Assembly (NCBI RefSeq): GCF_003946505.1 | Contig: NZ_RHON01000002.1 | Span: 310,001 to 374,000, forward strand | Direction: 5' to 3' | Source: Companilactobacillus mishanensis | GTDB lineage: Bacteria; Bacillota; Bacilli; Lactobacillales; Lactobacillaceae | Length of the DNA stretch: 64,000 nucleotides | Part shown: positions 54,974 to 63,847 of the stretch, in pieces | How the letters are laid out: each line of letters begins with the position of its first letter | How positions within the stretch are numbered: position 1 is the stretch's first letter | Made by a program: the position numbers and the translations under genes | The notes under the pieces: generated by a model | Told to the model about the DNA's origin: nothing | What the model saw: only the letters and a program-made list of their open reading frames with translations | The model's database searches: none

Positions 54974-54985
54974 AGAGGAACAAAT

Positions 54986-56107
54986 ATGAGATATCTAGTA
55001 GTTGGATCCGGATTGTTTGGATCGGTGTTTGCTCATGAGGCAGCAAAAAGAAATCATGAAGTGAAAGTGATTGAAAAGTCCAATCATATTGGTGGCAACG
55101 TTTACACCAAAGAAATTGAAGGGATTCAAGTTCACCAATATGGAGCTCATATTTTCCACACAAAAATGGAAAACATTTGGGAATATGTCCAGCAATTTGC
55201 TGAGTTTAACAACTATATTAATTCTCCGGTAGCCAATTATAATGGTGAAATTTACAATTTGCCATTCAATATGAACACATTTAATAAGCTTTGGGGTGTG
55301 ATAACACCTGCTGAAGCGAGAGAAAAAATTGAATCTCAAAAACACGATTATGTTTTAGAAAAAAATCCAAAAAATCTTGAGGAACAGGCTATTTCTTTAA
55401 TTGGTCCTGATGTTTATGAGAAGTTGGTTAAGGGTTATACAGAAAAGCAGTGGGGACAATCAGCCACAGAGTTGCCTGCCTTCATCATTCGAAGATTGCC
55501 GGTTAGATTTACTTACGACAATAACTATTTTGATGATCCGTATCAGGGTATTCCGGTCGGTGGATATACTCAAATTATTGAAAAAATGTTGAGTCATGAC
55601 AAAATTGATGTCGAACTGAACAGTAACTTTTTTGATAAAAGATCAGAGTACTTGAACTCGGATTACAAAATTATTTTCACTGGAATGATTGACCAATTTT
55701 TTGATTATCGCTTAGGTGATTTAGAATATCGAAGTTTACGATTCGAGAATGAAGTTATCGATACCGATAACTATCAAGGAAATGCCGTGGTTAATTACAC
55801 CGATGCGGAAACTCCATATACCAGAATTATTGAGCACAAGCATTTTGAATTTGGAAAAGGTCAGAAAGGAAAAACCGTAATTACTCGTGAATATCCCAAG
55901 AAATGGAATCGAGGGGATGATCCATATTATCCAATCAACAATGAGCGAAATAAAAAACTATATTCTTCGTATGTTAAATTGGCCAGGGAAGAAAGTCCCA
56001 ATGTTATTTTTGGTGGTAGATTAGGTCAGTATCGATACTACAATATGGATCAAACGATTATGGCAGCGCTCCAAGTTGTTAAACGTGAGTTCGAAACGAT
56101 TAATTAA
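54986..56107 (+). CDS. glf: UDP-galactopyranose mutase
   Basis: A 373-residue flavoprotein with FAD motif VVGSGLFGSVFA, VIEKSNHIGGNVYT, YGAHIFHT and EKQWGQSATELP. It converts UDP-galactopyranose to UDP-galactofuranose, so the polymer probably contains galactofuranose. GAGGAAC precedes the ATG. Confidence 0.96.
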   Translation: MRYLVVGSGLFGSVFAHEAAKRNHEVKVIEKSNHIGGNVYTKEIEGIQVHQYGAHIFHTKMENIWEYVQQFAEFNNYINSPVANYNGEIYNLPFNMNTFNKLWGVITPAEAREKIESQKHDYVLEKNPKNLEEQAISLIGPDVYEKLVKGYTEKQWGQSATELPAFIIRRLPVRFTYDNNYFDDPYQGIPVGGYTQIIEKMLSHDKIDVELNSNFFDKRSEYLNSDYKIIFTGMIDQFFDYRLGDLEYRSLRFENEVIDTDNYQGNAVVNYTDAETPYTRIIEHKHFEFGKGQKGKTVITREYPKKWNRGDDPYYPINNERNKKLYSSYVKLAREESPNVIFGGRLGQYRYYNMDQTIMAALQVVKREFETIN

Positions 56108-57537
56108 TGAAATTAGTTAAGAATTATTTCTATAATGCGTTTTATCAAATTTTTGTCTTGATTGTCCCATTGATCACAACACCTTATCTAGCGAGAGTTC
56201 TTGGTCCTAAGGGTGTCGGAGTCAATGCCTACACAAGTTCAATTGTTCAGTATTTTATCTTGCTTGGCAGTCTCGGAATAGGACTGTATGCCAACCGGCA
56301 AATTGCATTTATTCGAGAGTGTAAAGAAGAATTATCAAAGACATTTTTTGAGATTTTCATTGTTCGGATTCTGACAATGCTAATTTCATTAATACTATTT
56401 ATGGTTTTTCTCTGTTTGGTTAAGCAATATAAAACCTATTACTTGGTACAGTCAATAACTGTTTTGGCGGTGGCTTTTGATATTTCCTGGTTCTTTATGG
56501 GATTGGAAAAATTCTCAATAACTGTAATGCGTAATATTGTTGTTAAAATCATTACAGTGATTTGCATATTTTTATTTGTAAAAACTTCCAATGATCTTAT
56601 TAACTATGTTTTGATCCTTTCGATATCTACGTTAATAGGAAATCTACTATTATTTCCTAATTTGATGAACATTATTGAATGGCCAAAATTCAAACAATTA
56701 AATCCACTTCGTCATGTTTGGCCATCTTTAATTCTATTTGTTCCTCAAATTGCGACTCAAGTTTATTTGGTATTAAACAAAACTATGTTGGGTTCATTAG
56801 TATCTGTACAATCTGCAGGATACTTTGATCAATCAGACAAAATAATCAAAGTAGTACTTGCAGTTGTAACTGCGACGGGTACCGTTATGCTTCCTCGCGT
56901 TGCCAATACTTTTGCAAAAGGTGATCACGTTCGGACCAAACAGTATTTGTATGATAGTTTTTCTTTCGTCACGGCTATATCTATTCCCATGTCCCTCGGA
57001 TTAGCTGCAATTACTTCAAAACTTGTGCCACTATTTTTATCTCCGAAGTTCAACGAAGTAATTCCAATTATGCTGGTTGAATCGATTGTAATTGTCTTGA
57101 TTGCGTGGAGCAACGCAATTGGTACTCAATATCTCTTACCTACTAAACAGACAAAATCTTTCACTGTATCTGTGGTTGTTGGTGCAGTAGTTAACTTAAT
57201 TGCTAACATACCTTTGATTCTATTATTGGGTGCACTGGGTGCGGCAATCGCCACTGTATTATCCGAGATTGCTGTTACTGGCTATCAACTATTCTACGTC
57301 AGAAAGCAAATAGAATTTAAAAAGCTCTTTACAGACGGATATAAATATTTCATAGCCGGAATTGCGATGTTTGTATTAATCGTTTTCTTGAACCAACTAT
57401 TGAAACAAACTTGGTTGTCACTTTTCATGGAGATAATCATTGGCTCACTATTTTACGTTGGATTATTAGTTTTATTAAGAGCAAAAATCATAATTCAAGC
57501 AAAAATACTTTTAAAAACAACAAGGAAAAAATCTTAA
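56107..57537 (+). CDS. wzx: Wzx-type polysaccharide flippase
   Basis: A 476-residue MATE/MVF-like protein with 12-14 membrane segments, opening LVPLITTPYLARVLGPKGVGVNAYTSS, typical of Wzx/RfbX. It flips the lipid-linked repeat unit to the outer face. Its ATG overlaps the glf stop (TAATG). Confidence 0.92.
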   Translation: MKLVKNYFYNAFYQIFVLIVPLITTPYLARVLGPKGVGVNAYTSSIVQYFILLGSLGIGLYANRQIAFIRECKEELSKTFFEIFIVRILTMLISLILFMVFLCLVKQYKTYYLVQSITVLAVAFDISWFFMGLEKFSITVMRNIVVKIITVICIFLFVKTSNDLINYVLILSISTLIGNLLLFPNLMNIIEWPKFKQLNPLRHVWPSLILFVPQIATQVYLVLNKTMLGSLVSVQSAGYFDQSDKIIKVVLAVVTATGTVMLPRVANTFAKGDHVRTKQYLYDSFSFVTAISIPMSLGLAAITSKLVPLFLSPKFNEVIPIMLVESIVIVLIAWSNAIGTQYLLPTKQTKSFTVSVVVGAVVNLIANIPLILLLGALGAAIATVLSEIAVTGYQLFYVRKQIEFKKLFTDGYKYFIAGIAMFVLIVFLNQLLKQTWLSLFMEIIIGSLFYVGLLVLLRAKIIIQAKILLKTTRKKS

Positions 57538-57540
57538 TTT

Positions 57541-58509
57541 ATGCATAAAAAGAAAAAGAAGCACTTACTTAGAAACTCCTTCATTGCTTTGTTTTTGATG
57601 ATGTTCATTGGTGGCGTCGCATATGGTACAACTACATATCGTGGCATCAAGAATTCGGTGAACAGTTCATTTAAACCTGTTGGAGTTAAAAAGGACAGAG
57701 ATGTTAACTCTCAACTTAAAAAGAAAAAACCTATCTCAATCTTGCTTATGGGTACTGATACTGGAGCTTTAGGACGTGATTACCAGGGTAGAACTGACAG
57801 TATGATGATTTTAACGTTGAATCCTAATACTAATAAAACAACTATTACCAGTATTCCTCGTGACACTGCAGTTAAAATTCCTGGATATCCTGAAGAATCA
57901 CCAGCCAAAATCAATGCTGCTTATTCGGTTGGTCAAACTAAGACTGCTATTACTACTGTTCAGAAGTTGTTGAATATTCCAATCGACTTCTATGTTCTTA
58001 TCAACATGGGTGGTATGGAAAAGGTTATCAATCAAGCTGGTGGGGTGGATGTTACTCCTACCTTTACTTTTGAATATGAAGGCTATCGTTTCGCTGGTGG
58101 GATGAATGAACACATGGACGGTAAGGAAGCATTGGCATACTCTCGAATGCGTTACGACGATCCTGATGGCGATTACGGTCGTCAGAAACGTCAAAGACAA
58201 GTGTTCACTGCCTTACTTAAAAAAAGCAGTTCTATCCAAAGTTTGTTGAATCAGCAGTTTATTAAATCACTTTCGAATCATACACAAACTGATTTAACTT
58301 TTGATGAATTAACGACTTTGGCCAAAGACTATCGTTCTGTTCGAGACCAAACTGAAGAAACTCATTTACAAGGTCAAGGTGTACAGATCAATAAACAAAG
58401 TATGGAAGTAGTCAAAAAGGATGAATTGCAACGTGCGACTGATTTCATTCGTAAGAATTTAGATTTGGATCATGAAACTACTGGAAACATTCAGTACGAT
58501 CCAAAATAA
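57541..58509 (+). CDS. LytR-CpsA-Psr (LCP) family ligase
   Basis: A 322-residue protein with a basic N-terminus, one membrane anchor (about 12-32) and an extracellular LCP domain: LLMGTDTGALGRDYQGRTDSMMIL, TSIPRDTAVKIPG and SRMRYDDPDGDYGRQKRQRQV. LCP enzymes attach lipid-linked polymers to peptidoglycan, so at least part of this polymer may be wall-bound. Last gene of the cluster. Confidence 0.93.
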   Translation: MHKKKKKHLLRNSFIALFLMMFIGGVAYGTTTYRGIKNSVNSSFKPVGVKKDRDVNSQLKKKKPISILLMGTDTGALGRDYQGRTDSMMILTLNPNTNKTTITSIPRDTAVKIPGYPEESPAKINAAYSVGQTKTAITTVQKLLNIPIDFYVLINMGGMEKVINQAGGVDVTPTFTFEYEGYRFAGGMNEHMDGKEALAYSRMRYDDPDGDYGRQKRQRQVFTALLKKSSSIQSLLNQQFIKSLSNHTQTDLTFDELTTLAKDYRSVRDQTEETHLQGQGVQINKQSMEVVKKDELQRATDFIRKNLDLDHETTGNIQYDPK

Positions 58510-58511
58510 AG

Positions 58512-58546
58512 AAAGGTCGAAAACCATTTGGTTTTCGACCTTTTTG
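58512..58546. terminator. Terminator of the exopolysaccharide cluster
   Basis: AAAGGTCGAAAACC-ATTT-GGTTTTCGACCTTT with T-run; it also serves the convergent gene. Confidence 0.92.
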
Positions 58547-58554
58547 CATACAAT

Positions 58555-59154
58555 TTAAAAGTTAATATACTTATCTTCAAACATTGTACAAAGCTTGATA
58601 ACGACACTCGATATTGCTACTGACATGACAGCCAATCCAAACGATACCCAACCTGTAACGAAAATATTTCCGATACAAACGATACCATCTATGACAAACA
58701 AGCTAATGTATTTATCGATTTCAAAATGTCGATGGATGATCATCGGTGGAACAGTGGTGCCACCACTAGACATATCTAGCGTATAAAGGATAGCCAGACC
58801 GATCCCGAATATAATACTTCCTATTATTACGGAAGTGAAGGGATGTGGTATCAAATTGATCACAGGCGTTATTAATAGGAACAAAGGTAAAACGAAACTT
58901 CCAAAGATGAGTTTAACGGTTGTCATTCTCTCTAAATAGAAGTAGGAGATTACTAGCATTACAATGTTGATCCCAAATACGGAGAATGATGTTGGGACAT
59001 CGACCGCTTCATATAATAGGATGGCAATACCAGTTGCTCCACCTGCAGCAACCTTGCTTGGTTCATAAAACATGTTGATACTTAAGGCAATAAGTTCCAA
59101 TGCAATCAGCATTAAAACTACTTTTCCAGTCATTTTCAGTATTTTTTTCTTCAT
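58555..59154 (-). CDS. YitT-family membrane protein, short form
   Basis: A 199-residue protein with about five membrane segments and YitT/DUF161 features (FYEPSKVAAGGATGIAILLYE, LDMSSGGTTVPPMII). It lacks the C-terminal cytoplasmic DUF2179 domain of full-length YitT (about 280 residues). Function unknown. Confidence 0.82.
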   Translation of the reverse strand: MKKKILKMTGKVVLMLIALELIALSINMFYEPSKVAAGGATGIAILLYEAVDVPTSFSVFGINIVMLVISYFYLERMTTVKLIFGSFVLPLFLLITPVINLIPHPFTSVIIGSIIFGIGLAILYTLDMSSGGTTVPPMIIHRHFEIDKYISLFVIDGIVCIGNIFVTGWVSFGLAVMSVAISSVVIKLCTMFEDKYINF

Positions 59155-59261
59155 AAATACTAATATATCACTAAAATTGTAAAATGAGCAACTGAAAAGA
59201 TGGTTGATATACCAACGTTTGCAGAGCCATTTTCATGAATTGTTTCACTGACATTACTAAG

Positions 59262-59310
59262 GTTACATAAAACAAGTTAAACTGTAACTTGCTTTGCGAT
59301 GTTATGTAAC
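59262..59310. promoter_or_regulatory. Nested inverted repeats upstream of the LysM gene
   Basis: GTTACATAA (59262-59270) pairs with TTATGTAAC (59302-59310), enclosing CAAGTTA/TAACTTG (59273-59279, 59285-59291). A possible -10 TATTAT (59321-59326) follows. TGTAAC occurs twice, 22 bases apart. It is operator-like; the regulator is unknown. Confidence 0.5.
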
Positions 59311-59386
59311 ATTGGCCTGCTATTATAACTCTCATAGCTTAAAGATAGCTAAAGAAATTTAGAAAAAGTAAGGATGTATATAATTC

Positions 59387-60061
59387 ATGAAAAAAGTATT
59401 ATCAATCGCGTTCGTAAGTGCTATGGCACTAACAGCTTTAGGAATCAAAACAAGTACTTCAGAAGCTGCTACTACAATAGATAGCAGTCACGTATCAGTC
59501 GTAGCAGGTGATACTTATAAGAGTATCGCTGCTGCCAACGGTGTAACAATTGCAGAATTAGAACAAGCAAATGGCCGTGTAGTTGGTGGCTTTGACCTTA
59601 TCTTCCCTGGAGATATCGTTACATTGCCAACAACAACTGCAGTACAACAAAACGTGCAAGCACAAACTCCAGCTCCTGCACCACAAGAAGAAGTTCAAGC
59701 ACCTGCACAAACTCAAGCACCAGTTCAAAACACACAAGCACAACAATCAACAACACAAAGCTCATCTACATACTCAGCACCAAGTACAACAACTTCAAGA
59801 GGTCAATTTAAGATCAGTTTCTATGACCCAGCAGTTCTTGGATCAAGCATGGGTTATGGTGGTGTAGCCGCTAACCTTTCAATCTTCCCTCGTGGAACAC
59901 AATTGAAGATCACATTGGCAAATGGCCAAGTAATGTACAGAACAGTTAATGATACAGGATACTTTGCTTACAGCAATCCTTATCAATTAGACGTTGCAAT
60001 GCCTAACAACCAAATTCCTTCATACGGAATTACATCAGCTACTGTTGAAGTAGTTCGTTAA
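59387..60061 (+). CDS. Secreted LysM protein with C-terminal double-psi barrel-like domain
   Basis: A 224-residue protein: signal peptide ending near SEAA, one LysM motif (VSVVAGDTYKSIAAANGVTIAELEQANG...FPGDIVTLP), a Gln/Pro/Ala-rich linker (about 80-140), and a C-terminal domain with RTVNDTGYFAYSNPYQLDVAMPN. That domain resembles 3D/RlpA-like barrels, with an Asp in the expected place. It binds peptidoglycan and may cleave or remodel it. Confidence 0.85.
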   Translation: MKKVLSIAFVSAMALTALGIKTSTSEAATTIDSSHVSVVAGDTYKSIAAANGVTIAELEQANGRVVGGFDLIFPGDIVTLPTTTAVQQNVQAQTPAPAPQEEVQAPAQTQAPVQNTQAQQSTTQSSSTYSAPSTTTSRGQFKISFYDPAVLGSSMGYGGVAANLSIFPRGTQLKITLANGQVMYRTVNDTGYFAYSNPYQLDVAMPNNQIPSYGITSATVEVVR

Positions 60062-60081
60062 TATTCAAGTGAATAAATAAT

Positions 60082-60113
60082 AAAGGAGCTTCCCTTAGGG
60101 AGGCTCCTTTTTG
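60082..60113 (+). terminator. Terminator after the LysM gene
   Basis: AAAGGAGCtTCCC-TTA-GGGAgGCTCCTTT with Ts. Confidence 0.9.
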
Positions 60114-60477
60114 AATGCTCTATTAGAATAGCGAAGAATTTTTACATGGTTCGAAATATAATCCGGTGTTAAAGGATTTTGAATATTTTGGAAATACTTG
60201 AGAAAAAATCGGTAAAAATTTTTGCTCATCAAGTGAACCTCCTAAAATTTTCGCAAATCAAATCTTTAATACACCTATAGAGTATCATTTTATTTAATTT
60301 TTAGGGTGAAAAACGATTCTTATAAATAATATATATTTTAAAATATTGAGATTCATAACGCTGACGTAACGGCCGAAATCCTTTTGGATCAGGATACTGC
60401 ACGGAATGTCAAAATGAAATTAATATTCAATTATTAGAAATTTGATTAGTAAATTAAAATTTATTCTAATAAAACTG
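60114..60477. other. AT-rich intergenic stretch before T-box 1
   Basis: No ORF or repeat recognised. A short GC-richer island at about 60358-60410 stands out (ATCC-TTTT-GGAT hairpin); its meaning is unclear. Confidence 0.4.
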
Positions 60478-60807
60478 TTGACAATCTTATTGGATGTGTT
60501 TAATATTTGACTCATCTTAAAAGTTAAAACTAATTACCAAACAATTTGATCAGGGGAAGTAGTTTAAGTTTTGAAGTACAGAAAGCCTTCATTTGCTGAG
60601 AGAGGGTCGATAAACCAAACGAAAATGACCTGTGATTGGTGCGCTGAATCCTCAGGATAAAGTGGCAATGGTCGGTACCCATTACAGTACACGCGTATTT
60701 ATGTACGTTGTTAAGGGGACAACTGTAAGGTTGTTCCAAATTAGAATGGTACCGTGGGAAACCGCTTCTAAAACAAATTAATTTTTGTTTTGGAGCGGTT
60801 TTTTTAG
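60478..60807 (+). promoter_or_regulatory. Methionine T-box riboswitch 1 with promoter and terminator
   Basis: Promoter TTGACA (60478-60483), 17 bases, TAATAT (60501-60506). The leader has the stem I signals GGGGAAGTAG and GAAA-ATG-ACC, with AUG (60625-60627) in the specifier position. The T-box AATTAGAATGGTACCGTGG (60738-60757 region) overlaps a terminator AACCGCTtC...GgaGCGGTT with Ts. Uncharged tRNA-Met should allow read-through into metQ. Confidence 0.9.
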
Positions 60808-60840
60808 TTTTAAAAAGATAATCAATAGGGGGAATCAAAC

Positions 60841-61653
60841 ATGAAAAAGTTACGTGGAGTTTTATTCATTGTTATAGCAGCATTTTCAATCTTTGTATTA
60901 GCAGGATGTGGCAGTCAATCGTCAGAAAAGACTGTCAAAGTAGGAATCATGGCATCGGATGAACCAATTTGGAAACCTATTCAAAAGAAACTTAAGAAAC
61001 AAAATATTGATCTTAAACTTGTAACATTCAATGATTACAATCAACCAAATCAAGCTTTGGAACAAGGTGAATTAGATATCAATGCGTTCCAACACATATA
61101 CTTCCTAAATAACTGGAACAAGGCGCATAATGCAGACTTAGTTCCAATTGGGAAAACATTTATCGCTCCATTGCGTGTTTATTCAACAAAAATTTCGTCT
61201 ATCAAAGATTTAAAAGATGGCGATAAGGTTACCTTGCCAAATGATGCTACTAACGAAGGCCGTGCCTTGGAGTTATTAGAGTCAGCAGGCCTTATCGAGC
61301 TCGATAAGGCCAGTCTACCAACTGTAAAAGACATCACTAAATACAATACGAAAATCAAGGTAACACCACTAGATGCCGCTCAGACAGCTCATTCATTGGA
61401 TGATGCTACTGCTGCTATTGTTAACAATACAATTGCTGCAGATGCCAAATTACCAGCTAAAGAAGACATTTATACTGAAAAGATCACCAAAAAATCTGAA
61501 CGTTGGGTCAATGTGATTGCTACTACTAAAAAGAATAAAGATAATGCAACTTACAAGAAGATCGTGAAAGCATATCAGACAGAATCAAACGCTAAGAATC
61601 TTAAGAAAATATACAAAGATACAACGTTACCAGCATGGAATATGAAATTCTAA
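60841..61653 (+). CDS. metQ: MetQ/NlpA-family methionine-binding lipoprotein, paralogue 1
   Basis: A 270-residue lipoprotein (lipobox VLAGC near residue 22) of the NlpA family: VKVGIMASDEPIWKPI, QPNQALEQGELDINAFQHIYFLNNWNK, TPLDAAQTAHSLDDATAAIVNN. It binds methionine for an ABC importer whose other subunits are not in the window. It sits alone behind T-box 1. Confidence 0.9.
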   Translation: MKKLRGVLFIVIAAFSIFVLAGCGSQSSEKTVKVGIMASDEPIWKPIQKKLKKQNIDLKLVTFNDYNQPNQALEQGELDINAFQHIYFLNNWNKAHNADLVPIGKTFIAPLRVYSTKISSIKDLKDGDKVTLPNDATNEGRALELLESAGLIELDKASLPTVKDITKYNTKIKVTPLDAAQTAHSLDDATAAIVNNTIAADAKLPAKEDIYTEKITKKSERWVNVIATTKKNKDNATYKKIVKAYQTESNAKNLKKIYKDTTLPAWNMKF

Positions 61654-61694
61654 GAGAAAATTAATATACTTTTTCTGAAAATTAATATTTAAAT

Positions 61695-62030
61695 TTGACA
61701 ATTTAATTTTCAAATTGTATTATCAACTCAACGATAAGTAACAAATTATTAACTAAACAAATTGATCAGGGGAAGTAATTTGGATTCTGACTTACAGAAA
61801 GTTCTCGTTTGCTGAGAGAGAACAGATGATTCAAGAGAAAATGACCTGTGATTGGTGCGCTGAGTCCAAAGGGATTAAGATGCAATGGGTGGTATCCATT
61901 ATAATACACGCATATATTTCGATGTATGTTGTTAAGGAGGTAGGTGTAAGTCTACTTCAAATTAGAATGGTACCGCGATAAGTCGCTTCTAACTAGATTC
62001 ATATGAATCTATGTGGGAGCGACTTTTTTT
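61695..62030 (+). promoter_or_regulatory. Methionine T-box riboswitch 2 with promoter and terminator
   Basis: Promoter TTGACA (61695-61700), 17 bases, TATTAT (61718-61723). The leader parallels T-box 1, with AUG (61841-61843) in GAAA-ATG-ACC, the T-box ATTAGAATGGTACCGCG (61961-61977), and a terminator AGTCGCTtC...GgAGCGACT with seven Ts. It controls the second metQ group. Confidence 0.9.
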
Positions 62031-62159
62031 GTTAGATTATAATTTTGCTTGTTGATAATATCCTCAAGGGGGCGACTATTTATACCAAATTTAGTTAAGA
62101 TCCGAGAATATTGGCCGATATTCAAACAGAAAATTTAGTTCAGATTTAAGGGGAAAGTA

Positions 62160-62984
62160 ATGAAAAAGTCTTATCAGATGTGGAAAACTCCACTATTAGT
62201 AATTGTTGCATTGTTTATCTTAGTTTTGACAGGTTGTGGAACTCACAACTCAAGTAACACTGTCAGAGTTGGTATAAACGCTTCAGATGAACCAATTTGG
62301 AAAGAAGTTCAAAAGCAAGTTAAAAAGGAAGGTATAACCATAAAAATCACTGATTTTTCTGATTATAATCAACCAAATACAGCTTTAGCACAGGGTGGCT
62401 TGGATATAAATGCCTATCAGCATAGATATTTCTTAGATGCTTGGAACAAGTCACACCACACTCATATCGTACCGATCGGTGATACTATCATTGAACCTTT
62501 AGCCTTGTATTCTCATAAGGTAACTAAAGTAAGTCAATTGAAAAAGAATGCCAAGATCACGATTCCAAATGATACATCTAATGAAGCTCGTGCACTCCAA
62601 TTATTAGCATCAGCTGGATTGATCACACTGAAAGATAAAAAGTTACCTTCTACTAAAGATATAACTTCTAATCGATTGCATTTGAAATTCACGACATTGG
62701 ATGCTGCACAAACTGCTCGTTCGTTGGACGATGTTGATGCAGCTGTCGTTAATGGAAATGTCGCTAGTGATGCCAAATTGAATCCAAAGAAGGCAGTTTT
62801 CTGTGAGAAGATCACTCAAAAATCCAAACCATGGATCAATGTGATCGCAGCGGATAGCAAAGATAAAAATAATAAGAATTTGAAGAAGGTCGTTAAGGCG
62901 TTTCAGTCTAAAGCTACCGCAAAAGTTATTAAGAAAGTATACGGTGGCAACGCAATTCCGGCCTGGAATTTGAATTTGAAATAA
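62160..62984 (+). CDS. metQ: MetQ/NlpA-family lipoprotein, paralogue 2
   Basis: A 274-residue NlpA protein with lipobox VLTGC; VRVGINASDEPIWKEV, GGLDINAYQHRYFLDAWNK, TTLDAAQTARSLDDVDAAVVNG. It is the most divergent of the three (His-rich HNSS and SHHTH segments, Tyr for Phe in NAYQH), so ligand preference could differ. First gene behind T-box 2; AAGGGGAAAG precedes the ATG. Confidence 0.9.
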   Translation: MKKSYQMWKTPLLVIVALFILVLTGCGTHNSSNTVRVGINASDEPIWKEVQKQVKKEGITIKITDFSDYNQPNTALAQGGLDINAYQHRYFLDAWNKSHHTHIVPIGDTIIEPLALYSHKVTKVSQLKKNAKITIPNDTSNEARALQLLASAGLITLKDKKLPSTKDITSNRLHLKFTTLDAAQTARSLDDVDAAVVNGNVASDAKLNPKKAVFCEKITQKSKPWINVIAADSKDKNNKNLKKVVKAFQSKATAKVIKKVYGGNAIPAWNLNLK

Positions 62985-63000
62985 TTCGGGGGAATCATAA

Positions 63001-63825
63001 ATGAAAAGATTCGGGAAAGTTATTAAACTGTTACTACTGTTCAGTGCAGCACTTGCATTATTCGTGCTTGCGGGATGTGGAAATCAAAGCTCAAGTGATA
63101 AAACTGTCAAAATTGGGATTATGGCATCAGACGATAGAATCTGGAAACCACTTGCTAAAAAGTTAAAGAAGCAAGGAATAGATTTGAAATTGGTTGAGTT
63201 TACAGATTACAACACACCTAATAAGGCATTAACTCAAGGTGAAGTCGATATCAATGCTTTCCAGAATTATCATTTTATGAATGATTGGAACAAAGCAAAT
63301 AAAGGAAATATCGTTTCAATCGGGGATACTTATATTGCACCTCAAAGAATTTATTCAAAATCGATCAAGAGTGTTAAAGAACTAAAAGATGGAGCCAAGG
63401 TTGCTATTCCAAGTGATTCAACTAATGAAGATCGTGGATTAAGAGTTCTTGAGCAAGCTGGTTTGATCAAACTAAAAAAGGCTTCATTACATACCACTAA
63501 GGATATTATTGAAAATAAAAAGAATTTAAAAATCACTCCTTTGGATGCTGCCCAAACCGCACATTCATTATCAGATGTTTCAATGGCAGTGGTAAATAAC
63601 GATATTGCTGAAGATTCAGGTTTGAAACCAAGTTCAGCTATCTATGTCGAGAAGATAACAAAGGCATCAAAACCATACGTTAACTTTATTGCTACTACTA
63701 AAGATAAGAAGAACAATGCAACATACAAGAAAGTTGTCAAAGCATATCAAACGAAATTCATTGAAAACAAGCTAAAAGAAATTTACAAGGGTTCAACATT
63801 ACCAGCCTGGAATTATAAGTTCTAA
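63001..63825 (+). CDS. metQ: MetQ/NlpA-family lipoprotein, paralogue 3
   Basis: A 274-residue NlpA protein with lipobox VLAGC; VKIGIMASDDRIWKPL, QGEVDINAFQNYHFMNDWNK, TPLDAAQTAHSLSDVSMAVVNN. Sixteen bases behind paralogue 2, in the same transcript. Closer to paralogue 1 in sequence, which suggests duplication across the T-box unit. Confidence 0.9.
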   Translation: MKRFGKVIKLLLLFSAALALFVLAGCGNQSSSDKTVKIGIMASDDRIWKPLAKKLKKQGIDLKLVEFTDYNTPNKALTQGEVDINAFQNYHFMNDWNKANKGNIVSIGDTYIAPQRIYSKSIKSVKELKDGAKVAIPSDSTNEDRGLRVLEQAGLIKLKKASLHTTKDIIENKKNLKITPLDAAQTAHSLSDVSMAVVNNDIAEDSGLKPSSAIYVEKITKASKPYVNFIATTKDKKNNATYKKVVKAYQTKFIENKLKEIYKGSTLPAWNYKF

Positions 63826-63847
63826 TCTGTTTTGAGGGGGAATTTGA

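Noticed and set aside
60660..60690. ATG in GGCAATGG as the T-box specifier
   Set aside because: The ATG in GAAA-ATG-ACC at 60625 (and 61841 in the second leader) fits the conserved specifier-loop context better; both would read methionine.
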